A stretch of 64,000 bases of DNA, from the NCBI GenBank assembly GCA_020073345.1, contig JAIQFI010000012.1:62001-126000 (forward strand). Reading direction: 5' to 3'. The position numbers were made by a program, and so were the translations under genes. Below the pieces are notes generated by a model. The model ran no database searches and was not told where the DNA came from. It saw only the letters and a program-made list of their open reading frames with translations. This document shows, piece after piece, positions 15,549 through 26,188 of this stretch. The stretch comes from Terriglobia bacterium. Lineage in GTDB: Bacteria; Acidobacteriota; Terriglobia; Bryobacterales; Bryobacteraceae. Positions within the stretch are counted from its first letter, which is position 1. Each line of letters opens with the position of its first letter.

Positions 15549-18269
15549 ATGAGAAATCTGGCATCCCTGGCTCTCATTCTGGGCCTGATTCTGGCCCCCA
15601 TGGCTCCCGCCCAAACGAAGGTCACCTCGGTGGAGGGTATCACCGAGTACCACCTGGATAACGGCCTCCAGGTGCTGCTGTTCCCCGATAACTCCAAGCC
15701 GACCGTCACTGTCAACGTGACCTATATGGTCGGATCGCGGCACGAGGGCGCCGGGGAAACCGGCATGGCCCACTTGCTCGAGCACATGCTGTTCAAGGGA
15801 ACCCAGAAGCACAAGGAGATCATGGGCGAGCTGAGCGCCCACGGCAACAACTTTAACGGGAGCACTTCCTGGGATCGCACCAATTATTTCGAGACCGTTC
15901 CCGCCACCGACGCCGATCTGCGCTGGGCGCTGGAAATGGAGTCGGACCGCATGGTGAATTCGCGAGTTGCGAAAAGCGATCTAGATACCGAGATGACGGT
16001 GGTCCGCAACGAATTCGAACGGGGCGAGAATAGCCCCGACCAGGTTCTGGAAGAGCGCGTGCTCTCCACCGCCTATTTGTGGCACTCCTACGGACGCAGC
16101 CCCATCGGCACGCTCAGCGATATCGAAAAAGTTCCCATCGAGAAGCTGCAAGCCTTCTATCGCAATTACTACCAGCCCGACGACGCCATGTTGCTGGTGG
16201 CTGGAAAGTTCGATCCCGCGAAAACGCTGGGCTGGATCACGGAGTTGTTCGGCACTATTCCCAAGCCTACCCGCAAGCTTCAGCCCACCTACACCGAAGA
16301 ACCCACCCAGGACGGCGAGCGCGAAGTGGTTCTGCGTCGCGTGGGCGATCACCAGTCGGTGATGATGGCGTATCACGTCCCGGCGGGGTCGCATCCGGAT
16401 TCACCTGCGTTGGACGTGCTTTCTGGCATCTTGTCCGAAGCGCCTTCGGGTCGCCTCTACAAGGCCCTGGTCGAGAGCAAGAAGGCTGTCTCCGCCGGAG
16501 CGGAAAACTACTCGCTGCACGATCCGGGCGTCGAGATGTTCAGCGCAACCGTGGCCAAGGACAAGTCGCTCGAGGACGCCGAAAAAACCATGCTGGGTGT
16601 GATCGACGGCCTGATCAAGGAACCGCCCAACAAGGAAGAAGTGGATCGCGCCAAAACACGCATTCTGAAAAACATCGATCTCGAATTGAACAACTCGGGG
16701 CGAGTGGGACTAGTCCTCAGCGAATGGGGCTCCATGGGAGACTGGCGCCTTCTCTTCCTGAACCGTGACCAGGTTGAAAAAGTGACACCGGAAGACGTCG
16801 CGCGAGTGGCGAAACTCTACCTGAAACCCGACAATCGCACCGTGGGCCGATATCTTCCCGCCGACAAACCCGACCGCTCGGTAATTCCGCCCAGCCCGGA
16901 TATCGTCGCCGAACTTAAGGACTACAAGGGCAAGGCGGCGATCGAAGAAGGCGAGGTGTTCGATCCATCCCCAGCCAATATCGAATCGCGAGTCACGCGT
17001 GTCACGCTTCCCAGCGGCCTGAAGCTGGTTCTGTTACCCAAGAAGACGCGCGGGGGGACCGTGATCGCGAATCTTCAGCTCCATTTCGGCGATGAGAGAA
17101 GTTTGGCGAATAAAGGCGCGGCGCCCCGCTTGGCCGGCAGCCTGCTGATGCGCGGAACCCAGAAGCACACTCGGCAGCAGTTGCAGGACGAGTTCGACAA
17201 AATCAAGGCGCGCGTGAACGTGACCGGTTCACTTCTCGGCGCCGGAGCTTCTGTCGATACGGTGCGGGCAGGACTGATCCCAGGGCTACGTTTAGCCGCG
17301 GAAATCCTGCGGGAACCCGCTTTCCCGGAGTCCGATTTTGAGCAGATTCGACAGGCAGCCATCGCGCAGCTCGAGTCGGGGCGTAGCGAGCCGCAAAACA
17401 TGGCCAGTATCGCGATGAACCGCTACCTGAACGCGGCTTACCCGCCGGGCGATCCACGCTACACGCCTACCATCGACGAAAACATCGATCAGTTGAAGAA
17501 AGTCACGCTCGAAGAAGCCAAGAAGTTCTACGCGGATTTCTACGGCGCATCCAATGCCGAGCTCGCGGTGGTCGGCGATTTCGATATCGCCGAAGTCCGG
17601 AAGCTGGCCGAGGAACTGTTCAGCTCCTGGAAGAGTCCCAAACCGTATTCCGTGGTCAAAAGGGAGTGGAGGAAGCTGGCGCCAGTTAACACTTCGCTCG
17701 AAGCTCCCGACAAAGCCAACGCCTATTTATACGCAGTGGCCCCGGTCAGTATGGATCAGCAGGATCCAGACTACCCGGCCATGGTTCTGGCCGACCGCAT
17801 CCTCGGCGGCGACGAAAAGAGCCGGCTGTGGGTTCGCATCCGCGAAAAGGACGGGTTAAGCTACGGCGTGAATAGCAACTTCCGCGCCGGTCCACAGGAA
17901 AAGTACGGCGTGTTTGCCGCCGTCGCCTCCGCCAAGAATGAAAACACCGCCAAGGTGGAAGCGGCGTTTAAAGACGAAATCACCAAGGCCACGAGCGCTG
18001 GATTCAACCCGGAGGAAGTCGCTGCGGCCAAGAACGCGCTCATGCAGGAACGGCAGCTAAGCCGCTCGCAGGATGGATCCCTGGCGGGGCTGTTCGTGAG
18101 CCAGGCCGAGCTCGGCCGAACGATGCAACGGGAGAGCGACCTGGAAAAGAAGATCAACGACGCAACCCCCGAGCAGCTTTCCGCGACCTTTAGGAAATGG
18201 ATCGATCCTGCGTCGATTTCTTACTTCAAGGCGGGGGACTTCAAGAAAGCTGCAACAGCCGCGAAGTAA
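15549..18269 (+). CDS. M16 family zinc metallopeptidase (two-unit pitrilysin type), secreted
   Basis: A 906-residue protein with signal peptide MRNLASLALILGLILAPMAPAQ and two M16 units. The N-terminal unit is catalytic: inverted zinc motif HLLEH near residue 77 (GETGMAHLLEHMLFKGT) and the downstream Glu in VVRNEFERGENSPDQV. The second unit (from about residue 475) has no HxxEH and should be the structural half of the substrate chamber. Such periplasmic enzymes degrade peptides in a clamshell cavity. It stops 4 bases before the stop of the convergent ABC ATPase gene. Confidence 0.92.
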   Translation: MRNLASLALILGLILAPMAPAQTKVTSVEGITEYHLDNGLQVLLFPDNSKPTVTVNVTYMVGSRHEGAGETGMAHLLEHMLFKGTQKHKEIMGELSAHGNNFNGSTSWDRTNYFETVPATDADLRWALEMESDRMVNSRVAKSDLDTEMTVVRNEFERGENSPDQVLEERVLSTAYLWHSYGRSPIGTLSDIEKVPIEKLQAFYRNYYQPDDAMLLVAGKFDPAKTLGWITELFGTIPKPTRKLQPTYTEEPTQDGEREVVLRRVGDHQSVMMAYHVPAGSHPDSPALDVLSGILSEAPSGRLYKALVESKKAVSAGAENYSLHDPGVEMFSATVAKDKSLEDAEKTMLGVIDGLIKEPPNKEEVDRAKTRILKNIDLELNNSGRVGLVLSEWGSMGDWRLLFLNRDQVEKVTPEDVARVAKLYLKPDNRTVGRYLPADKPDRSVIPPSPDIVAELKDYKGKAAIEEGEVFDPSPANIESRVTRVTLPSGLKLVLLPKKTRGGTVIANLQLHFGDERSLANKGAAPRLAGSLLMRGTQKHTRQQLQDEFDKIKARVNVTGSLLGAGASVDTVRAGLIPGLRLAAEILREPAFPESDFEQIRQAAIAQLESGRSEPQNMASIAMNRYLNAAYPPGDPRYTPTIDENIDQLKKVTLEEAKKFYADFYGASNAELAVVGDFDIAEVRKLAEELFSSWKSPKPYSVVKREWRKLAPVNTSLEAPDKANAYLYAVAPVSMDQQDPDYPAMVLADRILGGDEKSRLWVRIREKDGLSYGVNSNFRAGPQEKYGVFAAVASAKNENTAKVEAAFKDEITKATSAGFNPEEVAAAKNALMQERQLSRSQDGSLAGLFVSQAELGRTMQRESDLEKKINDATPEQLSATFRKWIDPASISYFKAGDFKKAATAAK

Positions 18270-18273
18270 TGGT

Positions 18274-19017
18274 TTAACCCCGAACCTTCTCGTCCTTTTC
18301 CACTTTTCCGTCGCGGATGTGGATCACGCGGTGCGCGTGCATGGCGATATCGTGCTCATGTGTCACCAGCACGATGGTGTTGCCTTCCGTGTGCAATTTC
18401 GCGAACAGCGCCATGATGTCGTTGCCGGTGGCGGTATCGAGAGCGCCGGTGGGCTCGTCGGCCAGCAGAATCGACGGATTGTTGACCAGCGCCCGGGCGA
18501 TCGCCACACGCTGGCGCTGCCCACCCGATAGCTCGCTGGGCTTGTGCAGCATGCGGTCGGCCAGGTCCACTTCCTTCAGAGCCGCCTTAGCCTGTTCCGC
18601 GCGCTGGTGCGAGGAAACGCCCGCGTAAATCAGCGGAAGCTCCACGTTGTGCAACGCCGTGGCGCGCGCCAGCAGATTGAAAGTCTGGAACACGAATCCG
18701 ATTTCCTTGTTACGGATGCGCGCCAGCTCGTCGTCATCCATGTCACTGACCAGGTTGCCGTTCAGGTAGTACAACCCGGAGGAGGGACTATCCAGGCAGC
18801 CGATCAGGTTCATCAAGGTCGATTTTCCGGAGCCGGAAGGACCCATGATGGCGACGTATTCGCCCTTCTTGATCTCGATATCGATGCCCGCCACGGCATG
18901 GATGGTCTGGTCGCCCATGACGTAGGTCTTCATCAGGTCCCAGGTGCGAATGATAATGCCGTCGCGCCGGAGCTGCTCTCCCCGTTCCGTCTTATCCATC
19001 ACTGCGGCCTGCGTCAT
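18274..19017 (-). CDS. ABC transporter ATPase (MacB/LolD type)
   Basis: A 247-residue ABC ATPase with Walker [11 protein letters not shown]-loop in [16 protein letters not shown], signature LSGGQRQR and Walker [13 protein letters not shown]. The type-VII (MacB/LolD) profile, with [25 protein letters not shown] and the short length, fits export or lipoprotein-release systems. It lies 23 bases after the HlyD/MacA-like gene in the same direction, so the two form an adaptor-ATPase pair. The expected FtsX-like permease is not next to them; the next gene downstream is convergent. Confidence 0.9.
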   Translation of the reverse strand: MTQAAVMDKTERGEQLRRDGIIIRTWDLMKTYVMGDQTIHAVAGIDIEIKKGEYVAIMGPSGSGKSTLMNLIGCLDSPSSGLYYLNGNLVSDMDDDELARIRNKEIGFVFQTFNLLARATALHNVELPLIYAGVSSHQRAEQAKAALKEVDLADRMLHKPSELSGGQRQRVAIARALVNNPSILLADEPTGALDTATGNDIMALFAKLHTEGNTIVLVTHEHDIAMHAHRVIHIRDGKVEKDEKVRG

Positions 19018-19040
19018 TGCTTCCTTGCCCCGGGGCCCGT

Positions 19041-20477
19041 TTAGCCGCCGGCCCCGATCACAGCGTTGCGGTTGTCAACCTGTACCCGGGATCCAGGCCG
19101 CATGGTGCGAATCGCCTGATAGCTGCCGACCACAATCTGCTCGCCCGGCTGGACGCCGCTCAGAACCTCGATATCCGTGGAGCCGGTGATTCCAGTCTCC
19201 ACTTTCCGGAATTCGGCCTTCTGATTCACGATGACAAACAGTCCGGTGATTTCTTCCCGGCGCTCTTTCTGAGCCGCCAGATCGAGGGGCGCTTGCCCGC
19301 TGTCCTTTTGCTTCTTCTTGGACGCTGCTGCGGCATCGTCTAGCTCGCCTTTTTGCCGAACGGTGAGCGCCTGAATCGGGACGTTGAGCACATCTTTACG
19401 CGTCGCGGTCACAATCTTGGCCGTGCAGGAAAGTCCCGGGCGGATTGCATCGGGCGGATCATCGAGAGCCACGACGACTTTGAAGTCCTTGGCCTCGGTG
19501 GAAGACGTCGCGCTGCTCGAAGCCACTTGTCCCGTGGAACGCAGAATGGCCGTATTCCCGATCTCGGTCACGTGGCCTGAAAACTTGCGGTCGGGGATGG
19601 CGTCGATGGTCACTTCAGCCTTCTGGCCGATTTGCAGGTTGACGATGTCGGTCTCATCCACCTTCACTTCCGCCGTAATCAGCGACATATCCGCCACGGT
19701 CATCACGCTGGATGCGGCCGAGTTCTGGACTCCCGGCACCACGGTCTCGCCGATCTGCACAGGCAAATTTGTGACGATGCCGTCCAGGGGCGCGACTACG
19801 TCATGCTTCTCCAGGATGTCGCTTACACGGGTCAGTCCTGCTTGCGCCTGGGTCACTCGCCGTTGCGCGGATGTAATCTGGGCTAGAGACTGCGCCCGCT
19901 GCGATCTCAACTGGTCCAGCCTCAACTCAGCTTCCCGGAGCCCGGAAATCTGGGAATCGTAAGCGGATTTGCGCTGGTCGAAGTCCGATTTTGGGACGAC
20001 ACCTGCCTTGAAAAGCTGCTCATAGCGCTCAAAATTGATTTTGGCCAGCTCCAGATCCGACTTGGTCCGTTCAATGGTGGCCTGCTGGGTCTTGATGGTA
20101 TCGTCCTGCACCTTCAGGCCGGCTTCGGAGGATGCCGAGTCGGCTTCGGCCGAGGCTACAGAGGCCCGCTGCGCCTGGACATCGGCCGTTGCCTGGATGC
20201 TTTCGATCCGGGCGACCACTTCGCCGCGGCGAACGCGGTCCCCTTCCTTGACTGTTAGCTCTACGATGCGGCCCTGGGCGTTAGCTCCTAAGTTAGTGTA
20301 GGTGCGAGGCTTAACCTCACCAGACGCGGTCACAATGGAGGTCAGGTCTCCGCGGGCCACGGTCGCGGTCTGCACCGTCACTTGAGAGCCCCGGCTCCAC
20401 CGCACGCTGGCTACAGTCCCGCCCACGGCGGCCACCACCACTACCAACCCGATAATGACCTTCCACTTTGTTTTCAC
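19041..20477 (-). CDS. MacA/HlyD-type periplasmic adaptor protein
   Basis: A 478-residue adaptor. A membrane anchor at about 5-25 ([18 protein letters not shown]) is followed by a beta-barrel/lipoyl half-motif ([22 protein letters not shown]), a long alpha-helical hairpin with coiled-coil character (residues 95-210), a second lipoyl half ([22 protein letters not shown]) and a membrane-proximal domain. It would bridge an inner-membrane ABC permease and an outer-membrane channel. It is first of the pair with the ATPase at 18274-19017. Its promoter should lie in 20478-20656, shared divergently with ilvD. Confidence 0.9.
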   Translation of the reverse strand: MKTKWKVIIGLVVVVAAVGGTVASVRWSRGSQVTVQTATVARGDLTSIVTASGEVKPRTYTNLGANAQGRIVELTVKEGDRVRRGEVVARIESIQATADVQAQRASVASAEADSASSEAGLKVQDDTIKTQQATIERTKSDLELAKINFERYEQLFKAGVVPKSDFDQRKSAYDSQISGLREAELRLDQLRSQRAQSLAQITSAQRRVTQAQAGLTRVSDILEKHDVVAPLDGIVTNLPVQIGETVVPGVQNSAASSVMTVADMSLITAEVKVDETDIVNLQIGQKAEVTIDAIPDRKFSGHVTEIGNTAILRSTGQVASSSATSSTEAKDFKVVVALDDPPDAIRPGLSCTAKIVTATRKDVLNVPIQALTVRQKGELDDAAAASKKKQKDSGQAPLDLAAQKERREEITGLFVIVNQKAEFRKVETGITGSTDIEVLSGVQPGEQIVVGSYQAIRTMRPGSRVQVDNRNAVIGAGG

Positions 20478-20656
20478 GATGTTGGGGTCTCCCGAAGCAG
20501 GCCTTACTTGCCTTAATTTGTAAAGACGAGTTCCTGGGAGAGAAAGTTCCTCGGCGACCCAGCTGCTCTATCTAGTTTAGACGAACGGAATGAGCAAATC
20601 TTTACCCGCAGGTGCGAAAAAACTTTTGGTTTCGCCCCTTTGGTTCACGAGGTACG

Positions 20657-22321
20657 ATGGAAGTTTCCATGAAACTCCAGAGTTACACCATTACCCAAGG
20701 ACGGGACCGCGCCCCCGCGCGCGCCATGCTCAAGGCCATCGGGTTCACCGATGAGGACCTGAAGAAGCCCATTATCGGCGTCGCCAACACCTGGATTGAG
20801 ACCATGCCGTGCAACTACAACTTGCGCGAGCTCGCGACGCACGTCAAGGCCGGCATTCGCGCGGCCGGCGGCACGCCCATGGAATTCAACACGGTGGCGA
20901 TCAGCGACGGCGTCACCATGGGCACGGAAGGCATGAAAGCATCGCTCGTGAGCCGCGAAGTGATTGCCGATTCCATTGAGCTGGTCGGCCGCGGACACAT
21001 GTTCGATGGTGTGGTCGCGCTGGTGGCCTGCGACAAAACCATTCCGGGGGCGGCGATGGCCCTGCTGCGACTGAATGTGCCCGGCGTGGTGATGTATGGC
21101 GGCACGATCATGCCGGGGCCCAATAATTCCACGGTGCAGACGGTCTTTGAAGCCGTGGGTAAGCACGCCGCGCATTTGATCACCGATCAGCAGCTCCTCG
21201 ATATCGAGAATACGGCGTGTCCCGGCGCCGGCGCGTGCGGCGGACAATACACCGCTAACACCATGGCGACCGTAATGGAGATGATCGGGCTTTCTCCCAT
21301 GAGCACCGCCTCGGTGCCGCAGGTGGATCCGCGCAAGCAGCAGGTGGCGTTCCGCTGCGGCCAGGTGGTGATGGACGCGGTGCGCGCCGAGCGCCGCCCG
21401 CGCGATATTCTCACTCGAAAAGCCTTCGAGAATGCCATCGCGTCGGTGGCCACCACCGGTGGATCCACCAATGCGGTGTTGCACCTGCTGGCGATGGCCC
21501 ACGAAGCGGGCGTTCCGCTGACCATGGACGATTTCCAAACCATCAGTGCGCGGACTCCCCTGCTGGTCGACTTGAAACCAGCCGGACGCTTTGTGGCGTA
21601 CGACGTGGATCAGGCCGGCGGATGGGCGGTTGTGGCGAAACGTTTAAGCGACGGGGGCTACGCGCATAAGGAAACCCTCACCGTCACCGGACGGACCTTC
21701 GCAGAGGAAGCCGCCGACGCCAAGGAGACGCCGGGCCAGGAAGTGATTCGGCCCCTGAGCCAGCCCATCAAGGCGACGGGAGGCCTGGTGATCCTGAAAG
21801 GGAATCTCGCGCCGGAGGGCAGCGTGATCAAAGTGACCGGGATCGATAAGAAGTCGCATCGCGGACCGGCTCGCCTTTTCGCGCGCGAAGAAGATGCCAT
21901 GCACGCCGTGACCGGCGGTCAGATCAAATCAGGCGACGTGGTGGTGGTGCGTTACGAAGGGCCGCGTGGGGGTCCGGGGATGCGCGAAATGCTGGGCGTG
22001 ACCAGCGCGATCGTGGGAGCCGGCCTGGCCGATAGCACCGCCCTGCTGACCGACGGCCGCTTCAGTGGAGCCACGCGCGGTTTCATGGTGGGCCACATCG
22101 CACCCGAGGCTTTCGTGGGAGGTCCCATCGCCGCGGTGCGCGAAGGCGACATGATTACCATCGACCTGGAGAAACGAACGATTGACCTGGAAGTTTCGCC
22201 GGAGGAAATGAAGTCCCGGCTGAGCGCCTGGAAGGCTCCCGAGCTGAAGTACGCCACGGGCGTGTTTCGGAAGTATGTAAATTCAGTCGGGTCGGCCGCG
22301 CAGGGCGCGGTCACGAGCTAG
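20657..22321 (+). CDS. ilvD: dihydroxy-acid dehydratase
   Basis: About 554 residues. IlvD dehydrates 2,3-dihydroxy-isovalerate and its homologue to the 2-keto acids in branched-chain amino-acid synthesis, using an Fe-S cluster. Cluster Cys residues are seen in [17 protein letters not shown] and [15 protein letters not shown]. The opening [16 protein letters not shown] and the late [20 protein letters not shown] are diagnostic. ATG 20657 has GAGG four bases upstream; ATG 20669 also suits family length; an ORF extension further upstream looks spurious. No other ilv or leu genes are in the window. Confidence 0.95.
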   Translation: MEVSMKLQSYTITQGRDRAPARAMLKAIGFTDEDLKKPIIGVANTWIETMPCNYNLRELATHVKAGIRAAGGTPMEFNTVAISDGVTMGTEGMKASLVSREVIADSIELVGRGHMFDGVVALVACDKTIPGAAMALLRLNVPGVVMYGGTIMPGPNNSTVQTVFEAVGKHAAHLITDQQLLDIENTACPGAGACGGQYTANTMATVMEMIGLSPMSTASVPQVDPRKQQVAFRCGQVVMDAVRAERRPRDILTRKAFENAIASVATTGGSTNAVLHLLAMAHEAGVPLTMDDFQTISARTPLLVDLKPAGRFVAYDVDQAGGWAVVAKRLSDGGYAHKETLTVTGRTFAEEAADAKETPGQEVIRPLSQPIKATGGLVILKGNLAPEGSVIKVTGIDKKSHRGPARLFAREEDAMHAVTGGQIKSGDVVVVRYEGPRGGPGMREMLGVTSAIVGAGLADSTALLTDGRFSGATRGFMVGHIAPEAFVGGPIAAVREGDMITIDLEKRTIDLEVSPEEMKSRLSAWKAPELKYATGVFRKYVNSVGSAAQGAVTS

Positions 22322-22324
22322 GTC

Positions 22325-22669
22325 TTAACTACTTACTTTTTCCAGATGCGGCTGGAGCATCTTGAGAACTTCGGGCTTGGGCATCGCGCCCACACGCTGA
22401 TCGACCACCTGGCCGCCCTTGAATAGCAGCAGCGTGGGGATGCCGCGGATTCCGTACCGCATGGCCGTCCCCGGATTGTCGTCCGTATTCAGCTTTCCCA
22501 CCTTCACCTTGCCGGCGTACTCGGTGGCGAGGGCGTCAATCGTAGGGCCCATGGCCTTGCAGGGGCCACACCAGGGAGCCCAGAAATCCACCAACACGGG
22601 CGTGTCGGATTTCAGCACGTCCTGGTCAAAAGCGCCATCGGTAAAGGTTAGCGTGTTTTCAGCAGCCAT
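22325..22669 (-). CDS. trxA: thioredoxin
   Basis: A 114-residue classic thioredoxin with the active site WAPWCGPCK near residue 30, the buried Asp in VLVDFW and the cis-Pro loop GIPTLLLF near 76. It reduces protein disulfides in the cytoplasm and could serve the MsrB encoded at 288. It is convergent with ilvD, with a 3-base gap between the two stop codons. Confidence 0.95.
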   Translation of the reverse strand: MAAENTLTFTDGAFDQDVLKSDTPVLVDFWAPWCGPCKAMGPTIDALATEYAGKVKVGKLNTDDNPGTAMRYGIRGIPTLLLFKGGQVVDQRVGAMPKPEVLKMLQPHLEKVSS

Positions 22670-22796
22670 GTTTTCTTTCTTGCCCCCACAGGGTCCGCTA
22701 CTTATGATGCGGGATTAGGCCCGTAAGATGCAACTCCTGCACGAAACGGTCCGTTAGAAGCGGCTATCCTGTCACCGGCGCTATCCTATACAAAGC

Positions 22797-23321
22797 ATGC
22801 CCGAAATCGAAATTAAGACGGAAGGCGGGGGATCGGACCCCCTCGGACAGAAGGTCGGCGTCCTGGCGGCGGTTCTGGCGGTGTGTCTGGCGGTGGTCTC
22901 CATTGAGTCGCACCGCGCACACACGACGGCCGTCGTCGAGCGCTCCGAGGCCAATGACCAATGGTCGCTGTATCAATCCAACCGCATCAAGTTTCATAGT
23001 CTGGAATTGGGCGTCGACTTGATGAACGTGCTGGGCCACGATAAACCGGATGCGGAGCAGACCATCACCCGCTACGAGACCCAACAGAAAAAGTACGAGA
23101 AGGAAAGCAAGGAAGTAAAAGACGAAGCTACAAAAAAAGAGCAGGAGACTCGCCATACCGAGGATCAAGCTTTGCGCTTCGATCTGGGCGAGGGGATGCT
23201 CGAAATCGGCGTGGTGCTGGCGTCCCTTTACTTCATTGCGCGTAAGAAGCTATTCCCGGTGATCAGCCTGATATTTGGCGTTCTGGGCATCGTGATTGCG
23301 GTATCGGGCGCGCTGTTATAG
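22797..23321 (+). CDS. DUF4337 family membrane protein
   Basis: A 174-residue protein with a transmembrane helix at about 20-38, a charged coiled-coil-like middle (residues 80-125, Lys/Glu-rich) and two C-terminal transmembrane helices (GMLEIGVVLASLYFIARKKLFPVISLIFGVLGIVIAVSG). The phrase VERSEANDQWSLYQSNRIKFH is typical of DUF4337 proteins, whose function is unknown. The last six bases overlap the end of the convergent glgA gene. Confidence 0.8.
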   Translation: MPEIEIKTEGGGSDPLGQKVGVLAAVLAVCLAVVSIESHRAHTTAVVERSEANDQWSLYQSNRIKFHSLELGVDLMNVLGHDKPDAEQTITRYETQQKKYEKESKEVKDEATKKEQETRHTEDQALRFDLGEGMLEIGVVLASLYFIARKKLFPVISLIFGVLGIVIAVSGALL

Positions 23322-24710
23322 CGAGCGGAAAAGACGCTGATACTCCGCGGCGGACGAATCCCAGGAGAAGTCTTTCGCCATCCCCCGCTGCATCCGCACG
23401 ATCCAGGATTCCCGCTGCGCGAAGGTCTGGAGAGCGCGCTCGATCGCCTCCAGCAAAGCCTCCGGAGCATACTCCACGAACTTGAATCCGGTATCCTCAT
23501 CCACAGTATCGGCCAGGCCGCCCGTGGCACGGACAATCGGTACGGTTCCATACCGCAGGCTGTAGATCTGGCTGAGCCCGCACGGTTCATATTGCGACGG
23601 CATCAGGAACATGTCCGCCCCGGCCACGATGCGATGCGACAACGCGTCGTCATAGCCGATACGCACGGCGAACTTCTCGGGCCGCAAAGCCGCGAGCTGG
23701 CGGAACATGTCCTCGAACTTCTTTTGCCCCGAGCCGAGCGCCACCATCCCCACGTCCTGATCCGCCAGCCAGGCGGCGATGCCTTCCACCAGATCGAAGC
23801 CTTTTTGGTCGGCAAAGCGCGACACGACTCCGATGAGCGGCCGCTGGATATTAAGAGGCAAACCCAGCTCCGCGAGCAAAGCTTTTTTCGAGGCGAGCTT
23901 GCCGGAAAGATCGCGCGCGGAATAGTGGGCCACTTGATACGGGCCTGTTTCCGGATTCCATTCCTCGTAGTCCACACCATTGAGAATCCCGCTGAGCTTG
24001 CCGGAACGAACCCGCAACAGGTCATCCATGCCAGACCCGTAGGCGGGAGTCTGAATTTCACGGGCGTAGGTCGGGCTAACGGTATTGATCGCATCGGACC
24101 AGACAATCCCGGCTTTGAGATAACTCACATGATTCCAGAATTCCAGGCCGCCGGGATTATATAGCCCCGGATCCAGGCCCAGATCCGCAAACGCCGCGGC
24201 CGGAAAATTACCCTGGTAGCCCATATTGTGGATGGTCAGCAGCGTGTGCAGTCCGAAAAACGTGGGATCGCCCGCGAAGGTGGTCCGCAGGTACGGCGCG
24301 ACCAAACCGGCCTGCCAATCGTGCGCGTGGAGCACCGCGGGCCGGAAGAGGTGGCGCGCGATGCCCAGCGCGGCCTGGCTCAACAGGGCAAACCGGATGT
24401 GATTGTCGGGATAGGTCCCGTAGATCTCCGGGCGATCGTAAAGCAGCGGGCAATCCACAAAAAAATAATGGGCGCCGCGATGGATGAGACGATGAATGTC
24501 CACGGTGTAACCGTGCGGCCCCACCCACAGCGGCATGGCGAGCCACACTGGCTCTGCGCCGGGTGCTTCCGTCACGCGATACTTCGGAAGGACCACGCCG
24601 ACTTCGTCGCCCAGGCGGACCAACGCCGGCGGCAGCGATCCCAGTACGTCCGCTAGGCCGCCGGTTTTGGCGAAGGGAGTGGCCTCGGAAGCCACCATCA
24701 GTATCTTCAC
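23316..24710 (-). CDS. glgA: glycogen synthase (ADP-glucose type)
   Basis: A 464-residue GT5 enzyme that extends alpha-1,4-glucan from ADP-glucose. The N-terminal ASEATPFAKTGGLADVLGSLP carries the KxGGL nucleotide-sugar motif. HAHDWQAGLVAPYL, LLTIHNMGYQGNF and the C-terminal SQYEPCGLSQIYSLRYGTVPIVRATGGLADTV with its catalytic Glu are diagnostic. The start is GTG 24710, overlapping the stop of the upstream acyl-CoA ligase by four bases (GTGA); the longer frame is a shadow of that gene. No other glycogen genes are in the window. Confidence 0.95.
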   Translation of the reverse strand: MKILMVASEATPFAKTGGLADVLGSLPPALVRLGDEVGVVLPKYRVTEAPGAEPVWLAMPLWVGPHGYTVDIHRLIHRGAHYFFVDCPLLYDRPEIYGTYPDNHIRFALLSQAALGIARHLFRPAVLHAHDWQAGLVAPYLRTTFAGDPTFFGLHTLLTIHNMGYQGNFPAAAFADLGLDPGLYNPGGLEFWNHVSYLKAGIVWSDAINTVSPTYAREIQTPAYGSGMDDLLRVRSGKLSGILNGVDYEEWNPETGPYQVAHYSARDLSGKLASKKALLAELGLPLNIQRPLIGVVSRFADQKGFDLVEGIAAWLADQDVGMVALGSGQKKFEDMFRQLAALRPEKFAVRIGYDDALSHRIVAGADMFLMPSQYEPCGLSQIYSLRYGTVPIVRATGGLADTVDEDTGFKFVEYAPEALLEAIERALQTFAQRESWIVRMQRGMAKDFSWDSSAAEYQRLFRSL

Positions 24711-26128
24711 TGCGCGGCGGCTCCGAGGAGGTGTTTTTGTACTTTGCCAAGCGCGTTGCGGGGAAGCTTTTCGACCACGATAAAGCGCCGCGGGCATTTG
24801 AAGGACGCGAAGTTTTCGCGGCAGCGGGCTTCGAGAGCGGCTGTATCGCAGACTCCGCGCGGGACCACATAAGCCACGGGCACTTCGCCCCGCACACGAT
24901 CGGGCTGGGCAGCCACTGCCGCTTCGGCGACCTCGGGCTGCTCCATGAGGAACTCCTCGATCTCGCGAGGATAGATGTTGAACCCGCCGGAAATGATCAA
25001 GTCGCTGCGGCGTCCGCACAGTGTGTAATAGCCGTCGGGCGATCGCTGGGCCAGGTCGCCTGTCTTGAACCATCCGTCGACGAACGCGGCGCGAGTGGCG
25101 TCGTCGCGACGCCAGTATCCGGGGAACACATTGGGACCCTTCAGGTACAGCTCGCCGGTTTCACCATCGGGGACATCCTGGCCGTCTTGATTGAGAATGC
25201 GCGCCTGCACTCCCGGCAGCGGAAACCCGACGCTTCCCGGCCGCCGTTCGCCATCGTACGGATTGGAGATGTTCATGATCGTTTCGGTCATGCCATAGCG
25301 CTCAAGAATGGTGTGCCCGAACAATTTGCGGAAGTCCTCGAGCACCTGCGCCGGCAGGGGCGCCGAGCCGGACACGAACAGCCGCATTCCCTTTCCGATT
25401 TCGCGCGCGGTCTCCGGTGGCGTGTCGAGAAGCCGCACGTAAACCGTGGGCACTCCGAAAAACAGCGTCGGACGGAAATCCAGAAACTCCGCGGCCGCCT
25501 TTTCATGCTCGAAGCGCTCCAGCAGGCGCATCCGGCATCCCGAGAACAGCCAGCAATGCAGCCCGTTGCCGAGCGCGTGGACGTGAAACAGCGGCAAGGC
25601 CAGCAGGAAGCGATCGGTCGACGTGATGCGCCAGGCGTCCAGGAGATTGGCGGCGTTCACGGCGAAGTTGTTGTGCGTAAGGATTGCGCCTTTGGAAACA
25701 CCGGTGGTCCCGGAGGTATAGACCAGCGCGGCAGGCGCGTCGCCGTCCAAGGTCGTTTCCGGCAGCTCGGCAGAACGCCCAGCAGCTTCCGCGCGCAACA
25801 CCGGAAGCTCCTTTTCGGTGACGAACAGCTTCGGCTCGGCGTCGCTCAGGATGTGTGAAAGCTCGCGCTCGCGATACAGAATGTTGACCGGGACAAAGAT
25901 GACACCGAGCTTGACGCAGGCGAGAAAAAGGTCGATGAAGTCGAGCGAGTTGGCGAGATAAACAGCGAGCCGGTCGCCGCGCTGAAGCCCGCGGGCCGCC
26001 AGGGCACGGGCCATGCGATTGCTGCGGGCGTCGATGTCGCGGAAAGTGTAGGTCTCGCCCTTCCATTCAAGCGCCGGTTCGTGCGGCCGCAGGCGAAAAG
26101 ACGTGTCGAACCAGTTGCGAAGATTCAT
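24707..26128 (-). CDS. acyl-CoA ligase, MatB (malonyl-CoA synthetase)-like
   Basis: A 473-residue ANL-family AMP-forming ligase. Motifs present: P-loop YTSGTTGVSKGAILTHNN, LPLFHVHALGNGLHCWLFSG, RYGMTETIMNISNPYDGERRPGSVGFPLPGV, GWFKTGDLA and GRRSDLIISGGFNIYPREIEE. The NxSNPYDGxRxPGxVG run is typical of malonyl-CoA synthetases (MatB/ACSF3), which activate malonate; other carboxylates remain possible. ATG 26128 is preferred to a TTG four codons upstream. It is translationally coupled to glgA by a GTGA overlap, an odd pairing functionally. Confidence 0.82.
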   Translation of the reverse strand: MNLRNWFDTSFRLRPHEPALEWKGETYTFRDIDARSNRMARALAARGLQRGDRLAVYLANSLDFIDLFLACVKLGVIFVPVNILYRERELSHILSDAEPKLFVTEKELPVLRAEAAGRSAELPETTLDGDAPAALVYTSGTTGVSKGAILTHNNFAVNAANLLDAWRITSTDRFLLALPLFHVHALGNGLHCWLFSGCRMRLLERFEHEKAAAEFLDFRPTLFFGVPTVYVRLLDTPPETAREIGKGMRLFVSGSAPLPAQVLEDFRKLFGHTILERYGMTETIMNISNPYDGERRPGSVGFPLPGVQARILNQDGQDVPDGETGELYLKGPNVFPGYWRRDDATRAAFVDGWFKTGDLAQRSPDGYYTLCGRRSDLIISGGFNIYPREIEEFLMEQPEVAEAAVAAQPDRVRGEVPVAYVVPRGVCDTAALEARCRENFASFKCPRRFIVVEKLPRNALGKVQKHLLGAAAQ

Positions 26129-26188
26129 GGTGGCGCACAAACCAGAATACAGTCTGTCGCCGGTGTCGGGGCGCGCAGGCAGCGCTGG

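Noticed and set aside
24563-25858. Plus-strand frame of 431 codons
   Set aside because: It is a shadow of the acyl-CoA ligase and glgA on the minus strand, with no recognisable domain.
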